Of a stretch of DNA of 64,000 nt, positions 10,401-20,329 are shown piece by piece; the stretch's first letter is position 1; every line of letters starts with the position of its first letter. Where the stretch lies: contig JALHMI010000004.1 of assembly GCA_022844125.1 (NCBI GenBank), positions 290,777 through 354,776 on the forward strand, written 5' to 3'. The notes under the pieces were generated by a model. It saw nothing but the letters and a program-made list of their open reading frames with translations, did no database searches and had not been told where the DNA came from. Position numbers and translations under genes: made by a program. Source of the DNA: Pirellulales bacterium. GTDB taxonomy: Bacteria; Planctomycetota; Planctomycetia; Pirellulales; PALSA-1355.

Positions 10401-13400
10401 TCATCATCAACGTACCAACCTTGGGGCAGGGGGGCCGCAAGATCGAGCTCGACACCCGCTACCAACTCGGCACCAGCGACATCTCGCTCCAACCATTCGA
10501 TCACACATACGATACGCCCGATGGCGGCACGGTCATCAACCGCGCGATGCTGCTCTCCAATTTCACAACCGGCGTGGAAACCTACATCCTGGGCGTCGCG
10601 GCCGATGACATCACCACGATCACGCAGCACGGCGGAATCGCCACGCTCGGCCCCTTGGGCAATGACAGCGGCACGATTGTGTTCGACACCCGGCAGCGTT
10701 CCGCCGGTGCGGACGAAGCCGTCTTCATGCACGTTCCGTCCGATGCCGACGGCAACTTCGTCGAAATGGGAGATAGCGGCTCAAGCGACTTCAAGATCGA
10801 TCCGCAGCTCTATCCCACCATTGTCTTCAAGGGCCTCGCGACGATCGATCGGATCGAGATGGACCTCGACGCGCCGACCGACGAAGACGGGACGAACATG
10901 GTCACCATCGATGCGTCCGCCCTGCAAGGGTTGCTGGACCTCGACCTGCTGGGCACAGCCGGCTTCGTTCCCGTCACGAACGCGGTCACGATTTCCGAGC
11001 TCGCTCTGGGTGGCGTGATCGATGTCCACGGTGGCGCAACGTCCGCGACGCTCAATTACGGCACCGGAAAGCTGTTCGACATCCAAGGAGATGTTCGCGC
11101 GCATAACCTCGAACTGACGGTCGACGACCACGACGCCTTGATCCCAAGCCTGATCGTCCTCGGTGTAGCGGCTGCACAGCGGCGCACCTCTCCCGACGAC
11201 GGCCTCCGGCCCGGCCTCACCTACGATGGCCTTCGCGGCAAGTTCACGGTCCATGCTGGGGCAGGGGACCGGATCGGCCTCGAGCAAACCGCGCCCGGCA
11301 TCAGCCAGATGAACTTCACCAATCCGTCGAATACGCTCGACTCGCTCTATGTCGAAGCGGCTTCGTCAAAGCTGTCGATCAATGGCAACTGGTCGCTGTA
11401 CTTCGGTCGCGAGATGCTGGCCGACGGCACGGTCGTGCGGACCGGCAAGCTGGCCCCAATTGGCGTTCAAGTCGACGTAGTCTTTACCGGCTTAACTCCG
11501 CGCGAAATCGTTTTCGATGCAATCCACGATCCAATCGGTGCCCAGCACAATCTCGGGGGCGACCGCATCGTCGAGTACACCCGCTTCGTTGACTCCGCGC
11601 TGGGCTTGCATCTCAAGGCCGGGGGTACCAAGCTCGCGGATGATCTATTCCTGTATCTCACCGGGGCAGAAGCCAACATCAATGTCACGCAGATGGCGGG
11701 AATCGAAATCACTGTCGACAGCAACGACCGTTTCGCGGGCGTAAATCCCACGGCACCGAACACGGTCTCCCTCGAAGTGAAGTTCGGCACCGTCACGATG
11801 ACCCCGATTGGCGAATACGACAGCCGGATCGTCGGCGGCAATCCCGTGAACATCCTGGCGACGATTCCCCAGGACACCACAAATGTCGGCATCGCGAGCA
11901 CCATCAACGCTGGCCCGCTCAAAGACAACCCGGCAGTGGTCTTCGCCTTTGGCACCGACTTCTTCTTTGCTGACGCCTATTACCTGGCGCACGTGACAGA
12001 CGGCTACTGGCCCCTCGTCGGAGAAGTGGAATTTCGCGACACCATTACGAATCTCAGTGCCTACTACGAGGCCAACTTCCCAGATCTGACCAATAAAGCC
12101 CTCCCAGGATATGGCATCAATGTGCCCGTGATGAGTGGGGGGTTCGGCTACTCGCAGATCTGGCTCAAGCCGAACTCCAACTACAACCCGCCGCTGCCAA
12201 GCAGTGCGGCGGCAAACGGTCTTCTCTACCCGGTAGATTTCGATCCGTGGAATAGCACGATGAATCTGAATGCCTCGCAGTTGCGTGGCACGTTCAACGT
12301 GAATGTTCATGACCCGGACTACGCCGGCGCGAACCGCATCGGCAACTTCTTCGACCAGATCATGCAGTACCGCTACGATGTCAGCACCGTGTCGCCGTAC
12401 TACCAGAACATTGAAAACAACTATCCCCGCTTTGCGATCAAGTTCGGCTCCACGGATGTCAATTTGACGCACGTGGGTCCAGAGACCAGCGCCAACATCA
12501 ACGGCAGCGCACCCCTCGTGCAGAACCAGGATACGCCGCTGATGCTCAAGGGCATCTATGGGACGGTAACGAACGCCCAGACGAACGTGAACTTGGGCGT
12601 CGGCGACCTCTCGAACATCGATGGCGCAGTCTCATTCAACCGGGTTCATCTCACGATCGATGGGCGCAACGGCACGACGCCCAACATCCTGACGATGAAT
12701 GGTACCACGCTAAGCGGATGGTCGACGGGCGCGCCGGGGGTGACCCAAACGGCCTCGTTCGGCGCTTTGTATGGAACGTTGACGATGATCGGCGGAGTCG
12801 CCGACTCCTTCTCGATTCTGCAGACGCCCGTAGGCCCGACGAAAATCTCGGTCCAAGGGGGTGTCGCTGCCGGTCCGATGGCCATGAGCATGGCCGTTGC
12901 CGCGGACCGCGAACCGGTCGCCGAAAGCATGGCCGACGAAGATGTCACACCGGGCGTGTATCTCGTCGGCAAGCAGCTCAATCAGATCTTCGAAGTCAAC
13001 GGCAACTTCGAGTTCACCATCGGGCGCAAACTGAACGGTGATGGCTCGGTCGAAGTCGCCAGCGGCATCGGGGGCTTCACCAACTTCGTGAACAACTCGA
13101 ACGATACGCACGTGATCATCTACAACTTCGTCGGTGAAGGACAGGGCAAGCTCGTCTACGACGTCGCCTCGTACATCACCTTCGGGCCCAACCTCACCGT
13201 TCGCGCCGATGCGGCTTACCCCGGCAAGGGCGAGTTGGTATTCGACTTCGCCCCTTCAAGCACGCGCAGCAAACTCGTCTACTCGCCAAACACCGACCTG
13301 ACGATTCTCGGGCCACAGCGAGCTACCCCCACGATTGAAAACCTGGTGGCGGCCACGATCCGCTACATCGTGAACCCTGTGCCCACGACCAGTTACGTGG

Positions 13401-16400
13401 ACGAGATTAAGATCCATGCTGCCTATGGCCCTGTGTTCGTGACCGGGCGCGGCTCGCGCAATCTGGTGACGATCATCCCGGCTCAATCCTCACGCGGCCG
13501 GCTCGACGACACGATTCGCGCCGCTGTCACCGTTACGGACGCGAGCCTGAGAATCATCCCCGACGACTACGAGACTCCGGTCGGTGGTCCGCTGCTTGAC
13601 CTCGTGTTCACTCCAAATTCACTGACCGGCCTGACGCCGGGGCCAATCTTCTTCGAACAGCTGATCGAGTACGCAACCGACTTCAGCGGCGTACACCCGG
13701 GCCTGCACATTGGGCTTCCTAAGCAAGGGGCCGCTTCGCTGACAATTGTCGACACGCCCACCGGCGTTAGAACAGCGCTCAACACCTTCAACAGCGCCGC
13801 GATCGGCCCGGTCGAAGTCCGGGCGACTACCGGACCTCTCCTACTAGGTACGGCAACGATTCCCAACTCAGGAAATATACGTGATGAGTTCCGTGCTCAG
13901 TCGGTTGTATTCGGTCATGAAGGAACGCTGCAGAACATCCGCGGCAACGTGACTTTGGGTGGCGCGGCGCTTGGTGGCATCAAGTATTACGCTCCCGGCG
14001 GCACGACTTTCGACAATCATCTTGATGCTCCGCGCGCGGTGCTCCTCGGCGGTTCTGGCGGCTACTCGATCTGGACGGGTCTCGCACCGGCCTCGATCGA
14101 TTTCCAAAACTTCCTCGCCACGGAAGTAACCATTCTCGGCAGCGATGGCAGTCACTACGAGGTCAGCTCCACCGCGGATAAGATGCGACTGATGGCCGGC
14201 GTCGACACGACCGTGGAAGTGACCAAGCCTCCATTCAGCGGCCTCAACATGCCCTACGGCCTGACGGTCTATGGGGCCGAGCAAGTCGTAATCAAACCTG
14301 TCACGGGCAGCCCGTTCGCGGTCGCTAACAAGAGCTTCACCGTCTTGCCGCATCCTGACCGCCCGACGGAAACCACTGAGCTGATCGTCGATTTTCGGTC
14401 GACCGCGCAAGATATTTGGTTAAATGATGCCGGCAGCGGCAGCGGCATCGGCGAATTGTGGGGCGGTAATCTCGCCTTCAAATACTCCTACGTGAAATTC
14501 CAAGGCAGCAAGACGCACTTCACATTGCTGGCATTCAACCCGCCGAATTCTGGCGCGCAGTCCCACAGCTATCCGATTCGCGTCCTTGATACCGTCGCAT
14601 TGTCGACGACCATCAATCCGGGCACTCGCCAGCTATTCGTGCTGGGTACTACCGCGCCGCTCGTGATCGAACACGACGGCCCGCAGGCCATGGTCATCGG
14701 CGACGCCGGCAACATGCAGAACTTGCATGGCTCGATTACGGTCAACGTTCACGATTCGTCGTCGGCCCCGGTCACGGTCGAACTCAATAGCAGCGCCGAC
14801 GCAACGCCGCGAAACATTACCCTGGGCCACCCCGCAGCGAGCCAGTGGAACATTACCGATCTGGCTCCAGTACCCATCGCGATCAACGGCGCACTTGCCC
14901 GGCCGTCGCTCCGCGGAGGCGTGGGCGCCAACACGCTCACCGGTCCCAACGAAGCCACAATCTGGGACATCACCTCCGCGAGCGGCGGCCTTATTGAGGG
15001 CCTCGTCGCGTTCTCCGGCATGCACAGCCTGATCGGCGGTTCGGCAGACGACGACTTCTACTTCCGCGGAGTCGGCCAGCTCGCCGGCAACTTGAACGGT
15101 GGCGACGGCTTCGACACCGTCCACTACATGGGCATCCTCGACGGTTCCGAAACCATCGACCTTCCAGCAGGCATCCTCCCGCGCGTGGGCGGCCAGGCAG
15201 TCAGCATCGAAGCGGTCGACGTCGTGGCGCCGCTCGCGCTACAAAACCCCGGCTATCAGATCGGCCGCGTCGGTCTTCCGATCACGCCCTTGCAGGTTGT
15301 CGCCACCGGCGGCGATCCCAACAAAACCTACTCAGCCACCGGACTTCCAACGGGCCTCTCGATCGATCCTGCGACGGGCATCATCTCGGGCACCGTCAGT
15401 TCATCGATCGTCATCGGCACGAACTTCAACGTCAACGTCTCGGTCAACGACGGCACCACAACGAAGAATGCCACGTTCACCTGGAACGTGCAGGACGTGT
15501 ACTCCGTGGTGAATCCGGGCAACCAGCTCACGCCCGAAGGCGTTCCGATCAGCCTGCAGATTCAGGTCGACAATCCGACGAATCGACAGCTCCGGTTTGA
15601 TGCCAATGGGTTGCCGTCGTACCTATCGATCAATTCGCAGACCGGCGTCATCAGCGGCTCGATCTTTTTCTACACCCAGCAGTACGGGCCGAACATCCAG
15701 TTCAACGCCAACGTTTTCGTCTACGACGACGCGGCTCAGAAGGTAAAGACCGTCAGCTTTACCTGGCGATTGCAGCCAGGCTTCCAACTCAGGTCTGGCG
15801 CCTTCTACGACTACGCCGGCGAAACAATCGACTTCCCGGTTGTCACGAACCCGTACAACCACACGATTACGGTCAGCGCGACGGGACTTCCGCCCGGGCT
15901 CTCGATGGATTCCAGCGGGCGAATTACCGGCACGATCGACGACTTCGCCTTCCGCGACGAGGCGTACATCGTCGAGATGACCGCTTTCGATCAAAACATC
16001 AATTACACGGCCACACAAACGCTTGCTTGGTATGTCGCGCCGGCGATGAGCCTGTACGAGCAATCGCCCGTGGTCAGTTACGCCGGCAACAGCGTTGAGT
16101 ATTGGATCTCCTTCCAGAACGCGCTCGGCCACGAGTTCACCCTTGACGTCACAAACCTGCCGCCGGGTCTCACGGCCGATGAACTTGGAGCCATCACCGG
16201 CACCGTCGACGCCAGCGCAGCCACGGGCTCACCGTACCTCGTGACCGTGACACTTACGGACTCGATGGTCGGCCGCACGATGCAGGAAACCTTCGAGTGG
16301 ACCGTTCTGCCGCCGATCTCGATCGACGACCTCAACGAAAACACTCCCCCAGGTACGCCCATCCTGGTCGACTTGTTCGACCCGATCGCCGAGGTCAATC

Positions 16401-18226
16401 CGCAGCAGATGGCGGCGGTCCACTATCCGTCGCAACCGGAAGGCACGGCATCGCTGTATATCCTTGCCGACCAACTCTACGTGATTGAGAATGGCCAGCG
16501 CACCGCCGTGGCCAGCATCGACCCAGACAACCCGGACATCGACTGGGTCAGCTTCATGCTGCCTGTGCCTGACCGAGGACTGTTCTTCCTCGACAACTAC
16601 AATCGGCTCTGGTTTGCCGACCAGGCCGGCGCACGCGTCATTTACGAAGACCCGCTCTACCTGAATCTCGGCCCCGGCCCTGTCACCCTGGGCGATTCCC
16701 TGTTCCTCGGATCGTACGACGCCTTTACGTTCCGGTCGCAGGTAACGCAGATTGACTTCAGCGGGGCAGAGCCGCAAGTCAGCCACCTCGATACCGCCCA
16801 CATCGATGGCCTCGAAGGCATCCGTGGTTTCGCGGGCGGCATCGTTTTCAACGGCTATGAAACCGGCAACTCGTATCGCTCGATCTACTGGTATGACCCG
16901 GCGACCGGCAACACCACCACGCTTGGCGGCATCGCAGTCGGCTTCAACGACGTCACGACCGTGCCGGCCACCGATGGCACGCAGAACCTGTTCACGATCG
17001 CCCGGCCGGACTACGACCTTCCTTTCGAACTCCGAGTCATCAACAGCGCCGCGCTCTCCGGACCGAATCCCGAGCTCACAGTTCTAGCGACGTTCCCATC
17101 TGACACCGACGTTGGCAGCAGTAACTGGCCGCAGCAGCCGCTTCACGTCACCGGCCACAAGCTGAGCTTCAGCACGAGGACCTATGACGGCGAGACGGGC
17201 GAGTACCGCTTCCAGTTCTGGACTTCCGACGGCACCGAAGCCGGCACCGGTGGTGTGAGCAGCTTCATGATCGGCCAGGTGGAGATCACCGAACAAATCG
17301 CCTTCGCCGGTAGCGTGTACTTCATCTATCGTCTTCCCGTTGGAGACGTCACCGAAACAACCGTTGCCGCTCAATTGTGGCAGTTCGATCCGGCGAGCGG
17401 GGAACTCACGTTGTTGCATGACTTCCTCGGCCCGCTGCATGCCGATCGCATTCCCACCGGTCTTGTCGTCGCAGCCGATATCCTGTACTTCACGGCTTCG
17501 AACGAACTGCCCAACCAGTACGGCTTGTGGCGTCTCAAGTCTGGCGACATTTCGCCGTCGCTCGTCCCCTCGAAAATCGGCAATGCCTACGCGAACCCCG
17601 ACCCCGCCAGTGGCATTCTGGTCGGCGACCGCTATTACTTCATAGCCGATAGCATCGCACTGCCCAACCAGTACGGAAACTACTCGCGACAGCTTTGGTC
17701 CGTCGGTCCACCCGTCGTCGTCAGCGTGCCGGGCGATCTGACAGGCGATGGTGTCGTCAGCGGGCCGGACATCGACGCCCTGTGGGGCCTGATCCAGGCG
17801 AACAACCCGGCCGCGGATCTCAACAGTGATGGCCTCGCGAATCAACGCGACATGGACCACCTGATTCGCGAGATCCTGGACACCCAGTACGGCGACAGCA
17901 ACCTCGATGGGTTCGTCGATGCCGCCGACCTGGCTATTACACGCCAGCGCATCGGCAGCCAGTACGGCGGCCCCAACTGGCTCGGTGCGGACTTCAACGG
18001 TGACGGCCTCGTCGACGCCGTGGACCTCGCCACCGTCCGGCAGCACATGGGCTTCGTCGGGGCCAATGCCGTTCCGGTTGGCACTCAGCCGTTGACGGAA
18101 GAGATGATCGGAAACGACATGCGACTGGTCATCGACGAAAACCTCGATCACGACTTTGAAGACCTGGTTTCGCTGCTGGCTTCGGGCACGGCCCGTCGTC
18201 GCTGGCGGCTTACGCGTATGGGATGA
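7475..18226 (+). CDS. Giant secreted/surface protein with dockerin repeats (3583 aa)
   Basis: The start at 7475 places a basic N-terminus ahead of ELEDRRLLA (41-49), the planctomycete sorting motif seen in very large exported proteins. A long beta-rich body follows, with an EF-hand-like loop near 655 (DPNNDGKLRFSE) and an RTX-like Gly/Asn-rich patch near 850-890 (GGPGNDTI, GGAGENTI). About four or five putative Ig domains of the He_PIG type lie at roughly 2590-2945 (TGLPTGLSIDPATGIISG and relatives). A propeller-like section with SDGTEAGT lies at about 2970-3400. At 3419-3529 there are four calcium-loop motifs (DLTGDGVVSGPD, DLNSDGLANQRD, DSNLDGFVDAAD, DFNGDGLVDAVD), which equal two dockerin-type modules. 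The 10.7-kb frame is uninterrupted. Its stop overlaps the start of the PEP-CTERM gene. The likely role is adhesion or cell-surface scaffolding; no enzymatic domain is recognisable. Confidence 0.92.
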   Translation: MSRTCNDFRQRATAKTRRSRPAQKSRLSLGSLDWHACRHEELEDRRLLAVVPFISIGQQLRGDLASVENQLTVVLNNFDTGASSTIPFVGERLGDISKAFSSFSTQIQAALTSLGSPTDPSPAILQTALFDALGPSGLNLLGDRNGNGVDSGDVVVTAAGGVLNDDFSVQMLLSGSVAAPSVPLKFNTGLPGLPLSIRSDGELAATVNFTYELAFSYDAQLQSVDLDDTKKLAGADHQLALAASIGLQNFSATAIMGFVQGDLTALAGQPNGLSLAIELNNISTSPQVVITGSADANLQLSGSFAGTENDFPGIDTDLHLHWAIDTEDPSAAAPDVWFDNVYLDLGDFISNVVKPVFENIHYFTQPLAPVLEVLGYPLPGLTDLSRLVGGGDVTLLDLGGVAATVTGFGPLYDLVEKVLEVIDAINQFEVGDSVRLKLGGFDLDSFDLRDVAAAGNPLNTSLRNLTELSPSNLIGIAQSLASKIDELPIGSEEKEFLKGFAEQLNNGFSVRFPILEDPASAVFPMLLGRDGDLFTLDAEVHQSAKGSTATGFSVFGIGVDFGGEVEVDTKFKFAYDTFGIRNLISDIAAGNTSAASIAENIVDGFYLASDSFFELAGTIFAAAGAGIGIFSARVGGFVSTGDSGDEPVSITIVDPNNDGKLRFSEFSEDSFEFSGELAAELGVEVRVGVEFLGEFIGVKKRFNMAREILIDFNLDPNDPTDPSDAVLASQPDANGNINLYIGALALLREEVDNEDGNEQLRIQHVETTPAGETIDITIRQTNLIGREFDVTQRIAGVKKITGIDGIGNLIIDVLPGVTSDVHFEGGTGHAELMYEGAGIAYLKAGALDSALTGGLGNNTLIGGPGNDTISLGHAGNTVVGGAGENTIIVNAPTTQGGSVVGGDTANNMLVVSAGQYTSSIDLVVDSPGYMRLAYDETQGTFPNLILSNFNRVSVTAQDRSTDVHLGDLSPAGIETVIINVPTLGQGGRKIELDTRYQLGTSDISLQPFDHTYDTPDGGTVINRAMLLSNFTTGVETYILGVAADDITTITQHGGIATLGPLGNDSGTIVFDTRQRSAGADEAVFMHVPSDADGNFVEMGDSGSSDFKIDPQLYPTIVFKGLATIDRIEMDLDAPTDEDGTNMVTIDASALQGLLDLDLLGTAGFVPVTNAVTISELALGGVIDVHGGATSATLNYGTGKLFDIQGDVRAHNLELTVDDHDALIPSLIVLGVAAAQRRTSPDDGLRPGLTYDGLRGKFTVHAGAGDRIGLEQTAPGISQMNFTNPSNTLDSLYVEAASSKLSINGNWSLYFGREMLADGTVVRTGKLAPIGVQVDVVFTGLTPREIVFDAIHDPIGAQHNLGGDRIVEYTRFVDSALGLHLKAGGTKLADDLFLYLTGAEANINVTQMAGIEITVDSNDRFAGVNPTAPNTVSLEVKFGTVTMTPIGEYDSRIVGGNPVNILATIPQDTTNVGIASTINAGPLKDNPAVVFAFGTDFFFADAYYLAHVTDGYWPLVGEVEFRDTITNLSAYYEANFPDLTNKALPGYGINVPVMSGGFGYSQIWLKPNSNYNPPLPSSAAANGLLYPVDFDPWNSTMNLNASQLRGTFNVNVHDPDYAGANRIGNFFDQIMQYRYDVSTVSPYYQNIENNYPRFAIKFGSTDVNLTHVGPETSANINGSAPLVQNQDTPLMLKGIYGTVTNAQTNVNLGVGDLSNIDGAVSFNRVHLTIDGRNGTTPNILTMNGTTLSGWSTGAPGVTQTASFGALYGTLTMIGGVADSFSILQTPVGPTKISVQGGVAAGPMAMSMAVAADREPVAESMADEDVTPGVYLVGKQLNQIFEVNGNFEFTIGRKLNGDGSVEVASGIGGFTNFVNNSNDTHVIIYNFVGEGQGKLVYDVASYITFGPNLTVRADAAYPGKGELVFDFAPSSTRSKLVYSPNTDLTILGPQRATPTIENLVAATIRYIVNPVPTTSYVDEIKIHAAYGPVFVTGRGSRNLVTIIPAQSSRGRLDDTIRAAVTVTDASLRIIPDDYETPVGGPLLDLVFTPNSLTGLTPGPIFFEQLIEYATDFSGVHPGLHIGLPKQGAASLTIVDTPTGVRTALNTFNSAAIGPVEVRATTGPLLLGTATIPNSGNIRDEFRAQSVVFGHEGTLQNIRGNVTLGGAALGGIKYYAPGGTTFDNHLDAPRAVLLGGSGGYSIWTGLAPASIDFQNFLATEVTILGSDGSHYEVSSTADKMRLMAGVDTTVEVTKPPFSGLNMPYGLTVYGAEQVVIKPVTGSPFAVANKSFTVLPHPDRPTETTELIVDFRSTAQDIWLNDAGSGSGIGELWGGNLAFKYSYVKFQGSKTHFTLLAFNPPNSGAQSHSYPIRVLDTVALSTTINPGTRQLFVLGTTAPLVIEHDGPQAMVIGDAGNMQNLHGSITVNVHDSSSAPVTVELNSSADATPRNITLGHPAASQWNITDLAPVPIAINGALARPSLRGGVGANTLTGPNEATIWDITSASGGLIEGLVAFSGMHSLIGGSADDDFYFRGVGQLAGNLNGGDGFDTVHYMGILDGSETIDLPAGILPRVGGQAVSIEAVDVVAPLALQNPGYQIGRVGLPITPLQVVATGGDPNKTYSATGLPTGLSIDPATGIISGTVSSSIVIGTNFNVNVSVNDGTTTKNATFTWNVQDVYSVVNPGNQLTPEGVPISLQIQVDNPTNRQLRFDANGLPSYLSINSQTGVISGSIFFYTQQYGPNIQFNANVFVYDDAAQKVKTVSFTWRLQPGFQLRSGAFYDYAGETIDFPVVTNPYNHTITVSATGLPPGLSMDSSGRITGTIDDFAFRDEAYIVEMTAFDQNINYTATQTLAWYVAPAMSLYEQSPVVSYAGNSVEYWISFQNALGHEFTLDVTNLPPGLTADELGAITGTVDASAATGSPYLVTVTLTDSMVGRTMQETFEWTVLPPISIDDLNENTPPGTPILVDLFDPIAEVNPQQMAAVHYPSQPEGTASLYILADQLYVIENGQRTAVASIDPDNPDIDWVSFMLPVPDRGLFFLDNYNRLWFADQAGARVIYEDPLYLNLGPGPVTLGDSLFLGSYDAFTFRSQVTQIDFSGAEPQVSHLDTAHIDGLEGIRGFAGGIVFNGYETGNSYRSIYWYDPATGNTTTLGGIAVGFNDVTTVPATDGTQNLFTIARPDYDLPFELRVINSAALSGPNPELTVLATFPSDTDVGSSNWPQQPLHVTGHKLSFSTRTYDGETGEYRFQFWTSDGTEAGTGGVSSFMIGQVEITEQIAFAGSVYFIYRLPVGDVTETTVAAQLWQFDPASGELTLLHDFLGPLHADRIPTGLVVAADILYFTASNELPNQYGLWRLKSGDISPSLVPSKIGNAYANPDPASGILVGDRYYFIADSIALPNQYGNYSRQLWSVGPPVVVSVPGDLTGDGVVSGPDIDALWGLIQANNPAADLNSDGLANQRDMDHLIREILDTQYGDSNLDGFVDAADLAITRQRIGSQYGGPNWLGADFNGDGLVDAVDLATVRQHMGFVGANAVPVGTQPLTEEMIGNDMRLVIDENLDHDFEDLVSLLASGTARRRWRLTRMG

Positions 18227-19062
18227 AATCGAACTGCAGGGTTTGCCTAATGCATCGAATGATCGCTCGAAAGCCTTCTATGCGCGCTATTCTCGCGTTT
18301 GCCCTGGTGGCAACCGCCCAGGTGGCTACAACCGCGCGAGCAGCCACTATCAGCATCACCCCGTTGTATGTGCAGAGCTTTACTGAAGGGCTGATCCCCT
18401 TGGGAACCTTGCCCAACGATGGCGCGGCCACCGCCGTCGGCGGCCTGCTGCACTACGAGTTCCGCATGTTCGTTGACGAACTCATGGCCGGCGAGGACTT
18501 CTGGGTCGCGATCTTCAACGTCAACCTGGGGCCCGGTCTCGAAGCCGTCACCTCCTGGATGGACCCCGGCACTGCGCAAGCGAACGACCTCTACGCGTTG
18601 TCGCCCTCACTGGCCACTTATGATTCGAACGGTGACTCGCTGGGCGGCGTGAAATCGCACTGGCAATTCGGCAACGGAGACTTCGGCCTCGATACCACGG
18701 ACCTCAAGAGCATCATTGTCGAGGCTGCGTCGGACGAAGCCGCCAACCGGCAGTACTGCGAACTCGTGCGCCCCGCCGCGGGCAACCCCGACGCGCTCGG
18801 TTCGCCTACGCTCATCGGTGCGATCCTGGTCCGGCGTACCGAACGACTTGCAAGCAGCATCAGCGTTACGCCAATTGCCGGCAGTCCTTGGGGCATCTAT
18901 CGGGACAATGAGCAAGGGCTTGGCGAACCGGTCGCACAGCCGGGCGGCGCTGCCTTCTCCGGCGAATCGGCTATGCTGGCCGTTCCCGAACCGAGTACAC
19001 TGGCGCTGGCAGCGGTTGGTCTGCTGACGCTAGTATTCGCTCGGCGTCATCGCCGCGGTTAA
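18223..19062 (+). CDS. PEP-CTERM sorting-domain protein
   Basis: A 279-residue exported protein. A hydrophobic signal peptide lies at about 20-40 (LAFALVATAQVA, with an ARA cleavage region), though the true start may be one of the ATGs within the first 20 codons. The C-terminus is a textbook PEP-CTERM tail: VPEPSTLA, a hydrophobic helix, then RRHRRG. Exosortase enzymes recognise such tails and anchor the protein to the envelope; no exosortase gene is in this window. The first ATG overlaps the giant gene's stop (ATGA, 18223-18226), implying coupled translation, so the two products probably work at the same place. The stop codon directly abuts the truncated helicase fragment on the other strand. 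Confidence 0.88.
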   Translation: MKSNCRVCLMHRMIARKPSMRAILAFALVATAQVATTARAATISITPLYVQSFTEGLIPLGTLPNDGAATAVGGLLHYEFRMFVDELMAGEDFWVAIFNVNLGPGLEAVTSWMDPGTAQANDLYALSPSLATYDSNGDSLGGVKSHWQFGNGDFGLDTTDLKSIIVEAASDEAANRQYCELVRPAAGNPDALGSPTLIGAILVRRTERLASSISVTPIAGSPWGIYRDNEQGLGEPVAQPGGAAFSGESAMLAVPEPSTLALAAVGLLTLVFARRHRRG

Positions 19063-19323
19063 CCGAATTCGCTGGGCCTCAGAGACCAATCGGAAGTGTC
19101 CCCCGTCACCGTCGAAACTCCACGGTCTGCCGTGCTCGACGATTTCGAGTCGGGGCTCGTCATGGCGAAACAGGAGCTCGTTTCCCAAAGCTCCCGTGGG
19201 CGATTTGTGGGTAAGTTCGAGCGCCTCGGAACCAAACATCTGCACGCTCACCACGGTCACTAGTGAGTCCGGCAGGATGCCGCGCACGGCCGGATTGGGC
19301 TTGAGATCTTCCAGCTTAATCAT
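19030..19323 (-). pseudogene. N-terminal remnant of a SNF2-type helicase (DISARM DrmD-like)
   Basis: The first roughly 85 residues match the N-terminus of a family of long SNF2-like helicases that includes DrmD of DISARM phage defence: MIKLEDLKPNPAVRG, ILPDSLVTVVSV, RPWSFDGDG, FRLVSEAQRIRL. In intact members this runs on into a helicase core of many hundreds of residues. Here similarity stops at RIRL, and nine unrelated codons then lead to a stop inside the PEP-CTERM gene. The break falls within a few bases of the PEP-CTERM stop codon (19060-19062), which marks a recombination or deletion junction. Family assignment is from memory of the conserved N-terminus. Confidence 0.6.
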
Positions 19324-20014
19324 GCGGCTTGCTCGACGACCGCGGTGAAAGAATTGAAACGCCACGCAAAGAGATGTGGCGACGATTCTAACCCCTCTGC
19401 GTGCGGGGTGCCAGCCTTGCCATGCGAAAGTGGCGGCCGCGGCGAATTGGCAGTAGCGACTGTGCTAAGTGGGGAACCCGCACGGGCCCAACGGCATGCG
19501 CGTGTTTGGTGAGCGCATCGGTGGTCCGGAGCGCATTTCCCCCCAGAACCCCCCAGCATGTTCGTCGATTGGGCGCGTGAATTACAGTAGCAGAACAGTC
19601 CAGCCAAATGAAGTAGGTTCGCAGCTCGCTAATCGCCACCCAGGATGCCTCGAGCGCGTCAGGCGTACCTGCGGCATATGACCACGATGGTCCGTGCTGC
19701 CTTTGTACTTGGGAACCATTTATCCTGGGCCCGAGCGCAGTCCGACTTCGGCAATTCTGCCTAAGTCGGCCCGCAGCGCCGTTTACCCTTGGGGTAGCCG
19801 TTGCTTAGCCCGTCGAGCGTTTCTTTATCCTCGCGCGCTCGATAAACTTCACGAGGCCCGGATGTATTAGCTGGTGATCGAAGTCGGCAACGCACCACCG
19901 CGAACTCCGGGAACACACCGTCTTTCTTGCAGCACGGCGATCTACGATGCGCCCGCCGATGGTTAATCGGCCGTGAGCCCGGCAGCATCCTAGGGCTTTC
20001 AGATTTTTAGGCGA
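19324..20014. other. Intergenic stretch inside the island
   Basis: About 690 bp in which I find no gene, RNA or clear repeat. Short frames here have no start signal or recognisable sequence. It may hold the upstream remains of the truncated helicase operon. Confidence 0.4.
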
Positions 20015-20329
20015 CTAGTATCCCGCCTCGCGAAGTTCACGCTCGGCCTGCTCGCTCGCTTTCTGGCTGCGGACTGGAGTGCGTGCTAGGGTGCAAAGCT
20101 CACGGCCTCCAGGCGGGACGCTCAGACGTTCAAAGAAGCGATGGAGGGCCTCGAGCGACGTACAGCGGGTGCCGCCGACCTGGATGGATTCAAGCTTGAC
20201 TCCCCGGCAGCCAGACACAGTCCAGCGGTAGATACAAGAAACGTGAGGACGCTTGCCGCCACGACGGGCGGGCAGCGACTTGGCAGCGTCGGCCAGGGAG
20301 ACAATGTTTTCGCTGATGGAATCAATCAT
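20015..20329 (-). CDS. DUF1580 family protein (excisionase-like)
   Basis: A 104-residue protein beginning MIDSISENIVSLADAAKSLP, followed by RRGGKRPHVSCIYRWT, GCRGVKLESI and GGTRCTSLEAL, the hallmark pattern of DUF1580, a Planctomycetota-restricted family. The layout (an 'LADAAK...SCIYRW' helix-turn-helix followed by a short wing) is that of MerR/excisionase-type DNA-binding proteins. A purine-rich GAGGAGTAGG lies just before the ATG. It sits close to the integrase gene, as DUF1580 genes often do, and could serve as excisionase or regulator of the island. Confidence 0.8.
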   Translation of the reverse strand: MIDSISENIVSLADAAKSLPARRGGKRPHVSCIYRWTVSGCRGVKLESIQVGGTRCTSLEALHRFFERLSVPPGGRELCTLARTPVRSQKASEQAERELREAGY

